Positions 7,765 to 17,479 of a DNA stretch of 64,000 nt are shown piece after piece. The notes below the pieces were generated by a model, which did no database searches, was not told the DNA's origin, and saw only the letters and a program-made list of their open reading frames with translations. A program made the translations under genes and the position numbers. The stretch comes from Actinoallomurus spadix. Its GTDB lineage: Bacteria > Actinomycetota > Actinomycetes > Streptosporangiales > Streptosporangiaceae. The stretch is taken from positions 62,001 to 126,000 of the forward strand of contig NZ_JAMXMX010000008.1 of NCBI RefSeq assembly GCF_024055725.1, given 5' to 3'. Position 1 is the stretch's first letter. Each line of letters opens with the position of its first letter.

Positions 7765-8718
7765 TCAGCCGCGCTTCTTGGCGCTCGTGAAGAGTTTGTT
7801 GATGTCCTTGTCGAAGACGGAGCTGTACGAGCGCCAGTCGTACTTGCCGCCCTCCTGGTAGCCGCCGATGACGCCGAGCACGTCGCCACGCCGGGTCGTG
7901 GTGTTGTAGTTCTTGATCCAGGGACTGCCGCTCGTGCCGCCGTAGAAGCCGTTGCAGTCGAACGTGATCTGGTATTTGAACGCCTTGTGCGTCGTGACGT
8001 TGCAGTAGATCGGCTTGTCGACGGACTTGTACTTCTTCATCGGGTATCCGATGACACGAACCTTGTTCGTGTAGCCCTGGTCGATGACGAGCCGGTTCGC
8101 GCCGACGACGTCCGCGATGCGCCTGCCGTTCCGCGTGCCGACCACCGCGAAGCCGAAGTCGAGGTCCGGGTCACGGTGCTTCTTCCAGCGCGAGTCGACG
8201 TACATGTACTTCACCGTCCAGGCGCCGTACGGGCGGGCGCCCTTCGACTTGCTGTAGCGCGGCACGAAGACGATGTTCTTCGCCCAGCCGTTCGTGCCGT
8301 ACAGGCAGTGCCCGGCGGTGAGGATGAGGCTCTTCTTGGCCGTGCCGACGACGCTGGCGGTGCAGTAGTGGCTGCCGCTGCCGTTGCTGAGGAACAGCGC
8401 TCCGACGACGGGGCTGCCGGTCCACGTCTTGGCGGTCGGCCGGGACGCCGCGCTCACCGTGCCGCTCTTCCCGCTGGACGCCGCACCCATCTTCGCGCTC
8501 GACGGCTGAGTCGGCCGGCCGTCCAGCGGGGTGGCCGCCGCCATCCGCTTCGGCGTCCAGAACGCGAGCGTCGCCGGATCGGACACCCCGTACGGATCAC
8601 CCGCCTGGACACTGACCGAGGTGCTGTGCCGATGGGTCGATCGGGCGGCCGCCGGCCCGGCGAGTGTGACCAGCGCCGCCGGGATCAGGACAAACGGCAT
8701 TATTTTCGTCGCCCGCAC
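7765..8718 (-). CDS. Secreted trypsin-like serine protease (first of a tandem trio)
   Basis: 317 residues. The GTG start at 8716-8718 has GGGGTGA close upstream. The signal peptide ends near GPAAARS (about residue 26). A long Ser/Lys/Thr-rich linker (66-100) precedes the S1-type core with His137, Asp187 (DLDFGF) and Ser265 (GGTSGSPW). The His motif is LTAGHC rather than TAAHC; Gly here is tolerated in V8-like proteases. The mature protein is strongly basic (many Lys in 150-250 and the KKRG tail), unlike the second copy, which suggests different targets or wall binding. Likely the promoter-proximal gene. Confidence 0.88.
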   Translation of the reverse strand: MRATKIMPFVLIPAALVTLAGPAAARSTHRHSTSVSVQAGDPYGVSDPATLAFWTPKRMAAATPLDGRPTQPSSAKMGAASSGKSGTVSAASRPTAKTWTGSPVVGALFLSNGSGSHYCTASVVGTAKKSLILTAGHCLYGTNGWAKNIVFVPRYSKSKGARPYGAWTVKYMYVDSRWKKHRDPDLDFGFAVVGTRNGRRIADVVGANRLVIDQGYTNKVRVIGYPMKKYKSVDKPIYCNVTTHKAFKYQITFDCNGFYGGTSGSPWIKNYNTTTRRGDVLGVIGGYQEGGKYDWRSYSSVFDKDINKLFTSAKKRG

Positions 8719-8884
8719 CAGTCACCCCGTCCATGACAATCATTAACACTGGCAAAGCGAACCAATAGCGTAGCCCCAACATCTCCACGGGTGATCAAGG
8801 TATGCAGTAACTTGCATGTCCCGTAGTGGACCTGGCCCGGACCGGACATGGACGCGAGAGCCTGAAGGCTCCGAGGAGGAAGCA

Positions 8885-9463
8885 GTGCGACCAGCTCGTA
8901 AGGCCGTCGCGGTAACCGCCATGGCCGTCGCGGCGACCTGTCCGGTCGCCGCGGCGACCGGCGTGGGCGCCGCGCCCGCCGCCACGGACGGCATCGCCGT
9001 CTCGCCGCACTCGCCGCACCCTGGCCAGCGGATCCACATCTCCGTGCCCGACTGCAGCGTGGGCCCGACGCCCCACATCGCCAGGTCGGCGGCGTTCACC
9101 CGCGACGTCATCCTCTACGGCAAGGCCGACACCGGCGAGGGCGACCCGAGGCTCAAGAGAGACCTGCGGCCCGGCCCGTACGCCATCGTCGCGTCCTGCG
9201 GAGACGGCCGTACGGTCCACGGCGAGGTCGTCGTCGCGGCCAGAGCCGGCAGGCCCGGCACCGCGTCCTCGGCTCCGGTCGCATCGCCGCCCACCGAGTC
9301 GCCGGCCGCCTCCCCGCGCCCGCCCGCGAGCCTGAGCGCCACGCCTGCGGCCTCGCAGAGCCACGACGCGTCGAAGACGCCGTTCCTAGTGATCATCGCC
9401 ACGATGGCCGCGCTGCTGCTCGGCGCCGGTGGCACGCTGCTCGTCCGCCGCCGTCGCGGCTAG
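8885..9463 (+). CDS. Membrane-anchored secreted protein with Ser/Pro/Ala-rich stalk
   Basis: The product of 192 residues starts at GTG 8885, with GAGGAGG 5 nt upstream; an in-frame upstream ATG lacks a ribosome site. It shows a signal peptide (RPARKAVAVTAMAVAA), an extracellular domain of about 95 residues with two Cys (VPDCSVG, ASCGDG), and a Pro/Ser/Ala-rich stalk. A C-terminal helix (PFLVIIATMAALLLGAGG) and RRRRG stop-transfer follow. No sortase LPxTG motif is present. Surface display is inferred from topology; function is unknown. It diverges from the protease trio. Confidence 0.7.
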   Translation: MRPARKAVAVTAMAVAATCPVAAATGVGAAPAATDGIAVSPHSPHPGQRIHISVPDCSVGPTPHIARSAAFTRDVILYGKADTGEGDPRLKRDLRPGPYAIVASCGDGRTVHGEVVVAARAGRPGTASSAPVASPPTESPAASPRPPASLSATPAASQSHDASKTPFLVIIATMAALLLGAGGTLLVRRRRG

Positions 9464-9526
9464 TAGGGGGTGTCCTCAGGCGTTCGCCTCGCCCGGTGGC
9501 ACTCCGTCCGGCCTTCCCCCGGCCAT

Positions 9527-9578
9527 CCGGCGCTGTCCCGTCAGCAGGGACGAATCCCTCCTGAGGTGACAGCGCCGG
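9527..9578. terminator. Compound hairpin between convergent genes
   Basis: Outer arms CCGGCGCTGTC / GACAGCGCCGG (11 bp) enclose a second stem, CAGCAGGGA / TCCCTCCTG with one mismatch and loop CGAA. Placed between the plus-strand gene ending at 9463 and the minus-strand gene ending at 9617, it is likely a shared terminator. Confidence 0.65.
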
Positions 9579-9616
9579 CGACGACCCCACCCCGGGCTGC
9601 GGCGGAGACGGCCGTA

Positions 9617-10612
9617 CTAGGCCGTGCGGGTCAGGACGAAGTCGCAGAGGGAGAGGAACGCCTCGCGCGCCGGGACGTCCGGCAGGGTCAGCAGCTCCGC
9701 ACGGGCCTCGTCGACCCACCGGCGCAGGTCGGCGCGGGCCCGGTCCATCGCCGGGTGGGCGCGCAGCAGGGCGAGCGCCTCGGCGTGCCGAGCGTCGTCG
9801 GTGAGGTCGGAGTCGAGGAGCTCGCGCAGCCGGGCGTCCTCGTCCGCGGCCGAGCGCAGCACGTGGAGCACCGGCAGCGTGCGAATGCCCTCGCGCAGGT
9901 CGATGCCCGGCGTCTTGCCCGACTCCTCCGACTCCGAGGCGATGTCGAGGATGTCGTCGGACAGCTGGAACGCGACACCGATCTTCTCGCACGCCGACGT
10001 CAGCGTCGCGACGATCTCGGGGCCGGCGCCCGCGAGCAGGGCCCCCAGTTGCCCGGACGCGGCGATCAGCGAGCCCGTCTTGCCCGCCACGACCTCGATG
10101 TAGTGCTCGAGCGGGTCGGTGCCCTCGGCGGGACCCGCGGTCTCCTGGATCTGCCCGCGCACCAGCCGGGCGAACGTCCGCGCCTGGATGCGCACCGCCT
10201 CCGGGCCGAGATCGGCGAGGATGTCCGAGGCGCGGGCGAACAGGAAGTCGCCGGTGAGGATGGCGATCGTGTTGTTCCACCGGTTGTTGGCCGAGACCTG
10301 GCCGCGGCGCATCACGGCCTCGTCCATCACGTCGTCGTGGTAGAGCGTCGCCAGGTGGGTCAGCTCTACCACGACCGCGACCGGGATCACCCCGGGCGCG
10401 GCCGGGTCGCCGAACTGCGCGGCCAGCAGCACCAGCATCGGCCGGAACCGCTTGCCGCCCGCGTCGGTGAGGTGCCGCGAGGCGTCGGTGATCAGCGCGT
10501 AATCGCTCTGCACCGCCTCCCGCAGCGCCTCCTCGACCTCGGCCAGTCTCTCCTGAATGCCTGCTGCGAGCGTGTCATCGACGGCCGGAAGGCCCAGAAG
10601 GGCACTACTCAC
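9617..10612 (-). CDS. Long-chain polyprenyl diphosphate synthase (menaquinone side chain)
   Basis: An all-trans prenyl transferase that extends allylic diphosphates with isopentenyl diphosphate. The first Asp-rich motif is DDVMD (93-97), the second DDILD (219-223), with GGKRFRPML (52-60) and KTGSL (178-182) also in place. Ala88, five residues before the first motif, is small, which in this family goes with long products (C35-C45). Chain length cannot be fixed from sequence. It lies 16 nt after nuoN as the last gene of the nuo operon, and menJ is at the other end, so its product most likely becomes the menaquinone tail. Confidence 0.9.
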   Translation of the reverse strand: MSSALLGLPAVDDTLAAGIQERLAEVEEALREAVQSDYALITDASRHLTDAGGKRFRPMLVLLAAQFGDPAAPGVIPVAVVVELTHLATLYHDDVMDEAVMRRGQVSANNRWNNTIAILTGDFLFARASDILADLGPEAVRIQARTFARLVRGQIQETAGPAEGTDPLEHYIEVVAGKTGSLIAASGQLGALLAGAGPEIVATLTSACEKIGVAFQLSDDILDIASESEESGKTPGIDLREGIRTLPVLHVLRSAADEDARLRELLDSDLTDDARHAEALALLRAHPAMDRARADLRRWVDEARAELLTLPDVPAREAFLSLCDFVLTRTA

Positions 10613-10628
10613 AGACTTCTCCCCAGTC

Positions 10629-12191
10629 TCAGCGGACGAATAGCTGATTCGCGGCCGACTGCGCCAGGTGCAGTGCGGGGGCGGGAATCACACCGAGGAC
10701 CAGGGTAACGAACGCCCCAACTGCGACCGCCGTCGCGGTCGCCGGGCTGAAGGAGACGGTCGGCCCGTCCGCCAGCGGCTCGCTGAAGAACATCAGCACG
10801 ATGACCCGGACGTAGAAGAACGCGGCGATGGCGGAGGACACCACACCGACGATCACCAGCGGCATCGCGCCGCCGGCCATCGCGGCCTGGAACACCGCGA
10901 ACTTCCCGGTGAACCCGCTGGTCAGCGGGATACCGGCGAACGCCAGCAGGAAGAAGGCGAACGTTCCGGCGACGAGCGGCTGACGCTTGCCCAGACCCGC
11001 CCAGCGGGACAGGTGCCCTGCCTCGCCGCCCGCGTCGCGGACCATCGTGATGACCGCGAACGCGCCCACGGTCGTGAAGCCGTACGCCGCCAGGTAGAAC
11101 AGCGTGCTGGACAGGCCCGCCTTGTTGGTGGCGATGACGCCGGTGAGCAGGAAGCCGCCGTGCGCGATGGAGGAGTACGCGAGCATGCGCTTCACGTCGG
11201 TCTGCGTGATCGCGACGATCGCGCCGACCAGCATCGTGAGGATCGCCACGGCCCACATCATCGGCCGCCAGTCCCAGCGCAGCGTCTCCAGCCCGACGTA
11301 GAAGACCCGCAGCACGCCGCCGACCGCGGCGACCAGGGTGCAGGACGCCATCAGCGCGGTGAGCGCCGTCGGGGCGCCCTGGTACACGTCCGGCTTCCAC
11401 GCCTGGAACGGCGCGGCGCCCATCTTGAACAGCAGGCCGACCGACAGCAGCGCGACGCCCGCGAGCAGCAGCGGCTCGTCACCGCCCTGCTTGCTGATCG
11501 CCGCCGCGATCTCCGACAGCCGCACCGAGCCGGCGAAGCCGTACAGCATCGCGGTGCCGTAGAGGAAGAACGCCGAGGAGAACGCGCCCAGCAGGAAGTA
11601 CTTGACCGCGGCCTCCTGCGAGAGGAGACGGCGGCGCCGCGCCAGACCGCACAGCAGGTACAGCGGCAGCGACATGACCTCGAGGGCCACGAACATCGTC
11701 AGCAGGTCGTTGGCGGCTGGGAAGATCAGCATGCCGCCGACCGCGAACAGCACCAGCGGGTAGATCTCGGTCTGCACCAGGCCCGCGACGAGGCTCTCGC
11801 GCTCCTCCGGGCTGCCGGGGACCGTGGACGCCTGTGCCGTGAACGGGCTGTCCTCGTGCCTCCGCTCGGCGATCAGCAGCATCGACATCAGGGCGAGGAC
11901 GAGGATCGTGCCCTGGATGAACAGGGTCGGCCCGTCCACGCCGACCGCGCCCATCGCGGCGACGTGGTGCGGCTGGTCGCCGATGCCGAGCGCGATCGTC
12001 CAGGCGAACGCCGCGACCAGGCCGACGACGGAGACCAGCACCTGCAGCCCGTACCGCTGGGCGCGGGGCGCGAGGGCCTCGACGAGCACGCCGACGCACG
12101 CCGCCCCGAGCACGATCAGGACCGGCGCGAGCCGCCCGTACTCGATGTGGGGGGTCGGGATGTCCCCCGCCGCCATGTAGACGGGTGTCAC
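10629..12191 (-). CDS. nuoN: NADH-quinone oxidoreductase subunit N
   Basis: One of three antiporter-like proton-pumping membrane subunits of complex I. 520 residues, about 14 helices, with the characteristic LALMSMLLIAERR and FKMGAAPFQAWKPDVYQGAP (the essential Lys-containing helix) and SSIAHGGFLLTGV. The GTG start (12189-12191) overlaps the nuoM stop as GTGA; an ATG 5 codons later is possible. Length is normal for actinobacteria. Confidence 0.97.
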   Translation of the reverse strand: MTPVYMAAGDIPTPHIEYGRLAPVLIVLGAACVGVLVEALAPRAQRYGLQVLVSVVGLVAAFAWTIALGIGDQPHHVAAMGAVGVDGPTLFIQGTILVLALMSMLLIAERRHEDSPFTAQASTVPGSPEERESLVAGLVQTEIYPLVLFAVGGMLIFPAANDLLTMFVALEVMSLPLYLLCGLARRRRLLSQEAAVKYFLLGAFSSAFFLYGTAMLYGFAGSVRLSEIAAAISKQGGDEPLLLAGVALLSVGLLFKMGAAPFQAWKPDVYQGAPTALTALMASCTLVAAVGGVLRVFYVGLETLRWDWRPMMWAVAILTMLVGAIVAITQTDVKRMLAYSSIAHGGFLLTGVIATNKAGLSSTLFYLAAYGFTTVGAFAVITMVRDAGGEAGHLSRWAGLGKRQPLVAGTFAFFLLAFAGIPLTSGFTGKFAVFQAAMAGGAMPLVIVGVVSSAIAAFFYVRVIVLMFFSEPLADGPTVSFSPATATAVAVGAFVTLVLGVIPAPALHLAQSAANQLFVR

Positions 12192-13723
12192 TGGTGGCTT
12201 CCCTTCTCGGCGACCGTCGGCTTCGGGTCCTGCTTGTGGACCTGGACCAGGGTCTGCTTGACCGACGGGTTGATGGCGTCCAGCACCGGCTTCGGGTAGA
12301 AGCCGAGCGCGACGATGATCGCGAGGATCGGCGCCACGACGATCAGCTCACGCTTGGACAGGTCCTTCATGCCCTTGACCGCCTCGGCGGTGGGGCCGTT
12401 CATCGTCCGCTGGTACATCCACAGGATGTAGATCGCGGCGAGGATGATGCCGACCGTCGCGATGACCGCGGGCACCTTGTAGCGGGAGAACGTGCCGACC
12501 AGGACCATGAACTCCGAGACGAAGCTCGACAGACCCGGCAGCGACAGACCGGACAGGCCCGCGACGAGGAAGGTGCCCGCCAGCAGCGGCGCGACCTTCT
12601 GCACGCCGCCGTACGCGTCGATCCGCGCCGACCCGCGGCGGGAGATCATGAACCCGGCGAGCAGGAACAGCGCGCCGGTGGAGAACCCGTGGTTCACCAT
12701 GTACAGCGTCGCGCCGCTCTGACCCGACGAGGTCATCGCGAAGATGCCCAGCGTGATGAAGCCGAAGTGGGACACCGACGTGTAGGCGATCAGGCGCTTG
12801 ATGTCGACCTGGCCGATCGCGAGGACCGCGCCGTACACGATGCCGACCACCGACAGCGTGAGCACGACCGGCGTGAACCACTTCGACGCGCCGGGGAACA
12901 GCTCCAGGCAGAACCGCAGCATCCCGAACGTGCCGACCTTGTCGAGCACGCCGACGATCAGCACGGCGGCGCCGGCCGGGGCCTGGCCCGCGGCGTCCGG
13001 CAGCCAGGTGTGGAACGGCACCAGCGGCGCCTTGATCGCGAAGGCGATGAAGAAGCCGAGGAACAGCCACTTGGCCGTGGTCGGCGCGATGTGGAGGTTC
13101 CGCAGCTCGTCGAACAGGAACGTGCCGTGGCCGGCGTTCGCCGAGACGACGTACAGGCCGATCACCGCGGCGAGCATCAGCAGGCCGCCGAACAGCGAGT
13201 ACAGCAGGAACTTCACCGCGGCGTACGAGCGCTGCGCCCCGCCGTAGGACCCGATGATGAAGTACACCGGGATCAGCATCGCCTCGAAGAAGACGTAGAA
13301 GAGGAAGACGTCGGTCGCCGCGAAGACGCCGACCATCATCGCCTCGAGGCTGAGCAGCAGCGCCATGTAGGTCTTCACCGAGCGCTTCGGGGGGGTGTCG
13401 ACCCCGCCCGAGCGTCCCGCCTCGGTCCAGGAGGCCAGGACGACCAGCGGAACGAGGATCGTGGACAGCAGGATCAGCACGAGCGCGACGCCGTCGACGC
13501 CGACCGCGTAGTGCACGCCGAACTGCTTGATCCACCAGTACTTCTCGGTGAACTGGAAGCGCGCGCCGTCCGTCTTGAACTGCACCGCCATGACGATGGA
13601 CAGCACCGCCACGACGAGCGTGACGCCGAGCGCGACCTGCTTGGCCAGCGCGTCACGGCCCTTCGGCAGCAGCGCGACGAGCAGTGCGCCGACGGCCGGG
13701 ATCGCGATGAGGGCGGTCAGCAT
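12188..13723 (-). CDS. nuoM: NADH-quinone oxidoreductase subunit M
   Basis: Antiporter-like proton channel of complex I. 511 residues, 14 helices, including the hallmark KAPLVPFHTWLPDAAGQAPA, preceded by the FLFYVFFEAMLIPVYFIIG helix with its conserved Glu. The ATG at 13721-13723 has GGAAGGTGG upstream. The gene is separated from nuoL by 157 bp, the only sizeable gap in the nuoB-nuoN run. That gap is filled by a duplicated nuoL tail. Confidence 0.97.
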   Translation of the reverse strand: MLTALIAIPAVGALLVALLPKGRDALAKQVALGVTLVVAVLSIVMAVQFKTDGARFQFTEKYWWIKQFGVHYAVGVDGVALVLILLSTILVPLVVLASWTEAGRSGGVDTPPKRSVKTYMALLLSLEAMMVGVFAATDVFLFYVFFEAMLIPVYFIIGSYGGAQRSYAAVKFLLYSLFGGLLMLAAVIGLYVVSANAGHGTFLFDELRNLHIAPTTAKWLFLGFFIAFAIKAPLVPFHTWLPDAAGQAPAGAAVLIVGVLDKVGTFGMLRFCLELFPGASKWFTPVVLTLSVVGIVYGAVLAIGQVDIKRLIAYTSVSHFGFITLGIFAMTSSGQSGATLYMVNHGFSTGALFLLAGFMISRRGSARIDAYGGVQKVAPLLAGTFLVAGLSGLSLPGLSSFVSEFMVLVGTFSRYKVPAVIATVGIILAAIYILWMYQRTMNGPTAEAVKGMKDLSKRELIVVAPILAIIVALGFYPKPVLDAINPSVKQTLVQVHKQDPKPTVAEKGSHQ

Positions 13724-13763
13724 GAGGCCACCTTCCGGTGCGGCAGGGAAGTCGTGGCGACCA

Positions 13764-13841
13764 CTAGATCCTCACCAGGAACAGGGCACCGACGACGAGT
13801 GCGGCTCTCAAGCGAGCACGTATGGACAGGGCGTACGACGC
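13764..13841 (-). pseudogene. Degenerate tandem copy of the nuoL 3' end
   Basis: Read on the minus strand this segment encodes [20 protein letters not shown] and then FLVRI-stop. The true nuoL end is [23 protein letters not shown]-stop. Thirty-one bases (13766-13796) are identical to 13883-13913, 117 bp away. The intergenic bases after the stop (GTCGTGGC and flanks) are also repeated, so the duplicated unit is about 105-115 bp. The stop changed from TGA to TAG. It carries no start codon or ribosome site of its own and is presumably an inert scar. Confidence 0.8.
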
Positions 13842-13880
13842 CATGCCCCGTGCGGCGGGCCACTGCGGCAGTCGTGGCCA

Positions 13881-15821
13881 TCAGATCCTCACCAGGAACA
13901 GGGCACCGACGACCAGCGCGGCGCCGACGAACATGGACAGTGCGTACGAGCGGACGAAGCCGGTCTGGACGCGGCGGACCCGGCCGGAGGTCCCTCCGAT
14001 GAACGCGGCGAGGCCGTTGACGAGGCCGTCGACGCCGCGGTTGTCGAAGTAGACCGTGAGGCGGGTCAGCCACTGACCGGGCCGCATGAGCAGCGACTCG
14101 TTCAGCGCGTCGCCGTACAGGTCCTTGCGGGCGAAGGTCACGGCGGGGTTGCCCGCCGGGGCGGTCCGCGGGACCGGGCGGCGCAGGTACTGCACGTACG
14201 CGAGGCCGACGCCGACCACCATGAGCGCGAACACGATCGCGGTGTACGGCGTGACCAGCTTGTGCGCCGCCTCGGGCTCGCCGACGACGGGCGCGAGGAA
14301 CTTCGCGAACCGGTCGCCGAGGATGAGGAACGCGCCGCCGGCGACCGAGCCGATGGCCAGCAGGATCAGCGGGACGGTCATGACCTTCGGGGACTCGTGC
14401 GGGTGCACGTCCTCGTCCCAGCGCGGTTCGCCGAAGAACGTCATGAACATCAGGCGCGACATGTAGTACGCGGTGATGCCGGCGCCGATCAGGGCGAGCC
14501 AGCCGAGGATCTGGCCGGACGTGCCGCCCTTCTCGAAGGCCGCGTCGATGATGCCGTCCTTGGTCCACCAGCCGGACAGGCCGGGGAAGCCGATGATCGC
14601 GAGGTAGCCGAGACCGAACGTCGCGAACGTGATCGGCATGACCTTCCGCAGGCCGCCGTACTTGCGCATGTTCACGTCGTCGTTCATGGCGTGCATGACC
14701 GAACCGGCGCCGAGGAACATGCCGGCCTTGAAGAAGCCGTGCGCGATGAGGTGCGCGATCGCGAAGACGTAGCCGGGACGGCCGAGGCCGGCGGCCAGCA
14801 CCATGTAGCCGATCTGCGACATCGTCGAGCCGGCGAGGGCCTTCTTGATGTCGTCCTTGGCGCAACCGATGATCGCACCGGCGAGCAGCGTGGCGACGCC
14901 GACGATCGTGACGAGCAGTTGTGCGTCCGGCGACAGCTCGAAGATCGCGTGGGAGCGGACGATCAGGTAGACGCCCGCGGTGACCATCGTCGCCGCGTGG
15001 ATGAGCGCCGACACCGGGGTCGGGCCCTCCATGGCGTCCAGGAGCCAGGACTGCAGCGGGAGCTGCGCGGACTTACCGCAGGCGCCGAGCAGGAGCAGCA
15101 GGCCGATCGCGGTGATCGTGCCCTGCGACGCCTGCGAGGCCTGACCGAACACGTCCTGGTAGCTCAGGGAACCGAACGTCGCGAACATCACCATGATGGC
15201 GACGGACAGGCCGAAGTCACCGACCCGGTTGACGATGAACGCCTTCTTGGCCGCCGTGGCCGCGCTCGGCTTGTACTGCCAGAACCCGATCAGCAGGTAC
15301 GACGCGAGACCCACGCCCTCCCAGCCGATGTACAGGCCGACGTAGTTGTCGGCCAGCACCAGCAGGAGCATCGCCGCCACGAAGAGGTTCAGGTACGCGA
15401 AGAACCGGCGCCGGTCCGGGTCGTGGGACATGTAGCCGATCGAGTAGATGTGGATCAGCGAGCCGACCCCGGTGATCAGCAGAACGAAGCTGATCGACAG
15501 CGGGTCGACCAGCAGGTTCATGTCGACCTTCAGCGACCCGGCCGAGATGAAGGGGAACAGGTGCACCAGGCGGCTGCGCCCCTCCGCGTCCTGGCCCAGC
15601 ATCTGGAAGAAGGCGAGGAGGCCGACGACGAAGGCGCCGAGGGACATCGCGGTGCCCAGCAGGTGGCCCCACTTGTTGGTACGGCGCCCGCTCAGCAGCA
15701 GGATCGCCGCGCCGGCGAGCGGCAGGGCGATCAGCAGCCAGGCGACGGACTGGACGCCCTCGGCCGCCTGGGGGTGGAGTTCCGGCCCACCGGCGGCAAG
15801 AACAGCGTTCATCGTGGTCAT
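13881..15821 (-). CDS. nuoL: NADH-quinone oxidoreductase subunit L
   Basis: The largest antiporter-like subunit, with the long lateral helix at the C-terminus. 646 residues, about 16 helices; conserved [36 protein letters not shown] and the [16 protein letters not shown] helix are present. The ATG follows GAGGACAT. It lies 10 nt after nuoK. The last 25 residues exist in a second degenerate copy just downstream. Confidence 0.97.
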   Translation of the reverse strand: MTTMNAVLAAGGPELHPQAAEGVQSVAWLLIALPLAGAAILLLSGRRTNKWGHLLGTAMSLGAFVVGLLAFFQMLGQDAEGRSRLVHLFPFISAGSLKVDMNLLVDPLSISFVLLITGVGSLIHIYSIGYMSHDPDRRRFFAYLNLFVAAMLLLVLADNYVGLYIGWEGVGLASYLLIGFWQYKPSAATAAKKAFIVNRVGDFGLSVAIMVMFATFGSLSYQDVFGQASQASQGTITAIGLLLLLGACGKSAQLPLQSWLLDAMEGPTPVSALIHAATMVTAGVYLIVRSHAIFELSPDAQLLVTIVGVATLLAGAIIGCAKDDIKKALAGSTMSQIGYMVLAAGLGRPGYVFAIAHLIAHGFFKAGMFLGAGSVMHAMNDDVNMRKYGGLRKVMPITFATFGLGYLAIIGFPGLSGWWTKDGIIDAAFEKGGTSGQILGWLALIGAGITAYYMSRLMFMTFFGEPRWDEDVHPHESPKVMTVPLILLAIGSVAGGAFLILGDRFAKFLAPVVGEPEAAHKLVTPYTAIVFALMVVGVGLAYVQYLRRPVPRTAPAGNPAVTFARKDLYGDALNESLLMRPGQWLTRLTVYFDNRGVDGLVNGLAAFIGGTSGRVRRVQTGFVRSYALSMFVGAALVVGALFLVRI

Positions 15822-15831
15822 CGGGATGTCC

Positions 15832-16128
15832 TCAGTACTTCAGCAGGTTCGCGTCGTCGACCGACGAGGACTTCCTGCTCCGGAAGATCGTCATGATGAT
15901 CGCCAGTCCGACGACGACCTCGGCCGCGGCCACGACCATCACGAAGAACGCGATGATCTGCCCGTCGAGGCTGCCGTGCATGCGGGCGAAGCTCACGAAC
16001 GCCAGGTTGGTGGCGTTGAGCATGAGCTCGACGCACATGAAGACCACGATGGCGTTGCGGCGGATGAGCACGCCGATCCCGCCGATCGTGAACAGGATGG
16101 CGGACAGAACCAGATAGTGGCCCGTCAC
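15832..16128 (-). CDS. nuoK: NADH-quinone oxidoreductase subunit K
   Basis: 98 residues, three membrane helices, with conserved Glu in [19 protein letters not shown] and in [14 protein letters not shown], both part of the proton path. The GTG at 16126-16128 overlaps the nuoJ stop (GTGA), and length matches the usual 99-105. A longer open frame upstream is the antisense-free shadow of nuoJ in another register. Confidence 0.96.
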   Translation of the reverse strand: MTGHYLVLSAILFTIGGIGVLIRRNAIVVFMCVELMLNATNLAFVSFARMHGSLDGQIIAFFVMVVAAAEVVVGLAIIMTIFRSRKSSSVDDANLLKY

Positions 16129-16955
16129 TGTTCCTCCTCCTCGACCTCGACCGGCTTCTCGATCACGGCCTTGACCGTCTTGGCGCCCTCGTGGGCGACG
16201 ACCTCGGGGGACGCGCCGTGCAGGTCCTCGTGGTCGCCGGTACGGCGGCGGGCGATGACCGGGCTGACCGACAGCTCCGAGATGCTGCCGTCGGGGAGCA
16301 GGGCCGGCATGTCGACGGCGTTGTGGCGGGCGTACGTGCCGGGCGGCGGCAGCGGCGAGACGCGGTCGCTCTTGATCCGCTCCTTCGACAGCTGCTTCTG
16401 CGTCGGCTTCGGGCGCAGCCGCTCGCGGTGGGCGAGGACCATCGCGCCGAGCGCCGCGGTGATCAGCAGGGCGCTGGTCACCTCGAACGCGAAGACGTAC
16501 TTGGTGAAGATCAGCCGCGCCAGGCCCATGACGTTGCCGCCATTGGCGTTCGCGTCCTTCAGGCCGGCCGTCTTCGGCAGCGTCGCGTGGCCGAAGCCGA
16601 CGAACAGCAGCACCGCGAAGCCGATGCCGACGATCGCGGCGGCCACCCGCTGGCCCTTGATCGTCTCGACCAGGGAGTCGGTGGAGCTGACCCCGATGAT
16701 CATGACGACGAACAGGAACAGCATCAGCACCGCGCCGGTGTAGACGATCACCTGCACGAACGCCAGGAACGGCGCCTCGTTCACGGCGTACAGCACCGCG
16801 AGCGAGAACATCACCGCCGCCAGCATCAGCGCCGAGTGCACGGCCTTGCGCGTCAGGATCATGCCGAGGGCCGCCCCGACCGAGACGATCGCGAGGATCC
16901 AGAAGATCGCGCTCTCGCCGGTCTGGTGCGCGCCCGCGGCCACTACCCCGGTCAT
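16125..16955 (-). CDS. nuoJ: NADH-quinone oxidoreductase subunit J
   Basis: Membrane subunit with five helices in the first 170 residues ([16 protein letters not shown] carries the pi-bulge helix region). It then has a charged, probably cytoplasmic tail of about 100 residues ending in an EEEEQ run. The long tail (276 residues in all, against about 185 in Escherichia coli) is typical of actinobacteria. ATGA overlap with nuoI. Confidence 0.96.
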   Translation of the reverse strand: MTGVVAAGAHQTGESAIFWILAIVSVGAALGMILTRKAVHSALMLAAVMFSLAVLYAVNEAPFLAFVQVIVYTGAVLMLFLFVVMIIGVSSTDSLVETIKGQRVAAAIVGIGFAVLLFVGFGHATLPKTAGLKDANANGGNVMGLARLIFTKYVFAFEVTSALLITAALGAMVLAHRERLRPKPTQKQLSKERIKSDRVSPLPPPGTYARHNAVDMPALLPDGSISELSVSPVIARRRTGDHEDLHGASPEVVAHEGAKTVKAVIEKPVEVEEEEQ

Positions 16956-17479
16956 TTGGCACCGTCCTTGGACTCGCTCTTGGCGCCGAGGCGGTAGTAG
17001 TCCTCCTCGGTCTCGCCGAGACGCATCTGGTGCGGCGGGGCCTCCATGGCCTCGGTCAGCGGGGCGAGCAGCATCTCCTTGGTGTAGATGAGGCTCTCGC
17101 GGCTGACGTCGGCGAGTTCGTACTCATTGGTCATCGTGAGCGCGCGGGTCGGGCACGCCTCGATGCACAGCCCACAGAGGATGCACCGCAGGTAGTTGAT
17201 CTGGTAGACGCGGCCGTACCGCTCACCCGGGGAGAACCGCTCCTCCTCGGTGTTGTCGGCGCCCTCGACGTAGATCGCGTCGGCGGGACACGCCCACGCG
17301 CACAGCTCACAGCCGACGCACTTCTCCAGGCCGTCGGGCCAGCGGTTCAGCTGGTGCCGGCCGTGGAAGCGCGGCGCCGTCGGCTTCTTGACCTCGGGGT
17401 ACTCCACCACCTCGGTCTTGCTGAGCATCTGGTGGAACGCGACGCCGAACCCCTTGATCGGGTTCAGGAAATCAAGCAC
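16952..17479 (-). CDS. nuoI: NADH-quinone oxidoreductase subunit I (two 4Fe-4S clusters)
   Basis: Carries clusters N6a and N6b between NuoG and NuoB. 175 residues with two ferredoxin motifs, [12 protein letters not shown] and [12 protein letters not shown]. The start is GTG at 17477-17479 ([11 protein letters not shown]), overlapping the nuoH stop by 8 nt with GGAGG inside nuoH six nt upstream. A longer reading from 17506 would add a proline/arginine stretch that is just nuoH in another frame. Confidence 0.95.
   Translation of the reverse strand: MLDFLNPIKGFGVAFHQMLSKTEVVEYPEVKKPTAPRFHGRHQLNRWPDGLEKCVGCELCAWACPADAIYVEGADNTEEERFSPGERYGRVYQINYLRCILCGLCIEACPTRALTMTNEYELADVSRESLIYTKEMLLAPLTEAMEAPPHQMRLGETEEDYYRLGAKSESKDGAK

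Noticed and set aside
5623-8736. Very long plus-strand open frame (about 1,000 codons) opposite the protease trio
   Set aside because: It is the antisense of three proteins with intact catalytic motifs, has no ribosome site or family motif, and its His/Val/Asp/Arg-rich composition is that of third-position GC bias on the opposite strand.
12185-15896. Long plus-strand open frames opposite nuoM and nuoL
   Set aside because: Low-complexity Arg/Asp/Gln/His residues typical of antisense frames in high-GC genomes; nuoM and nuoL explain the region.
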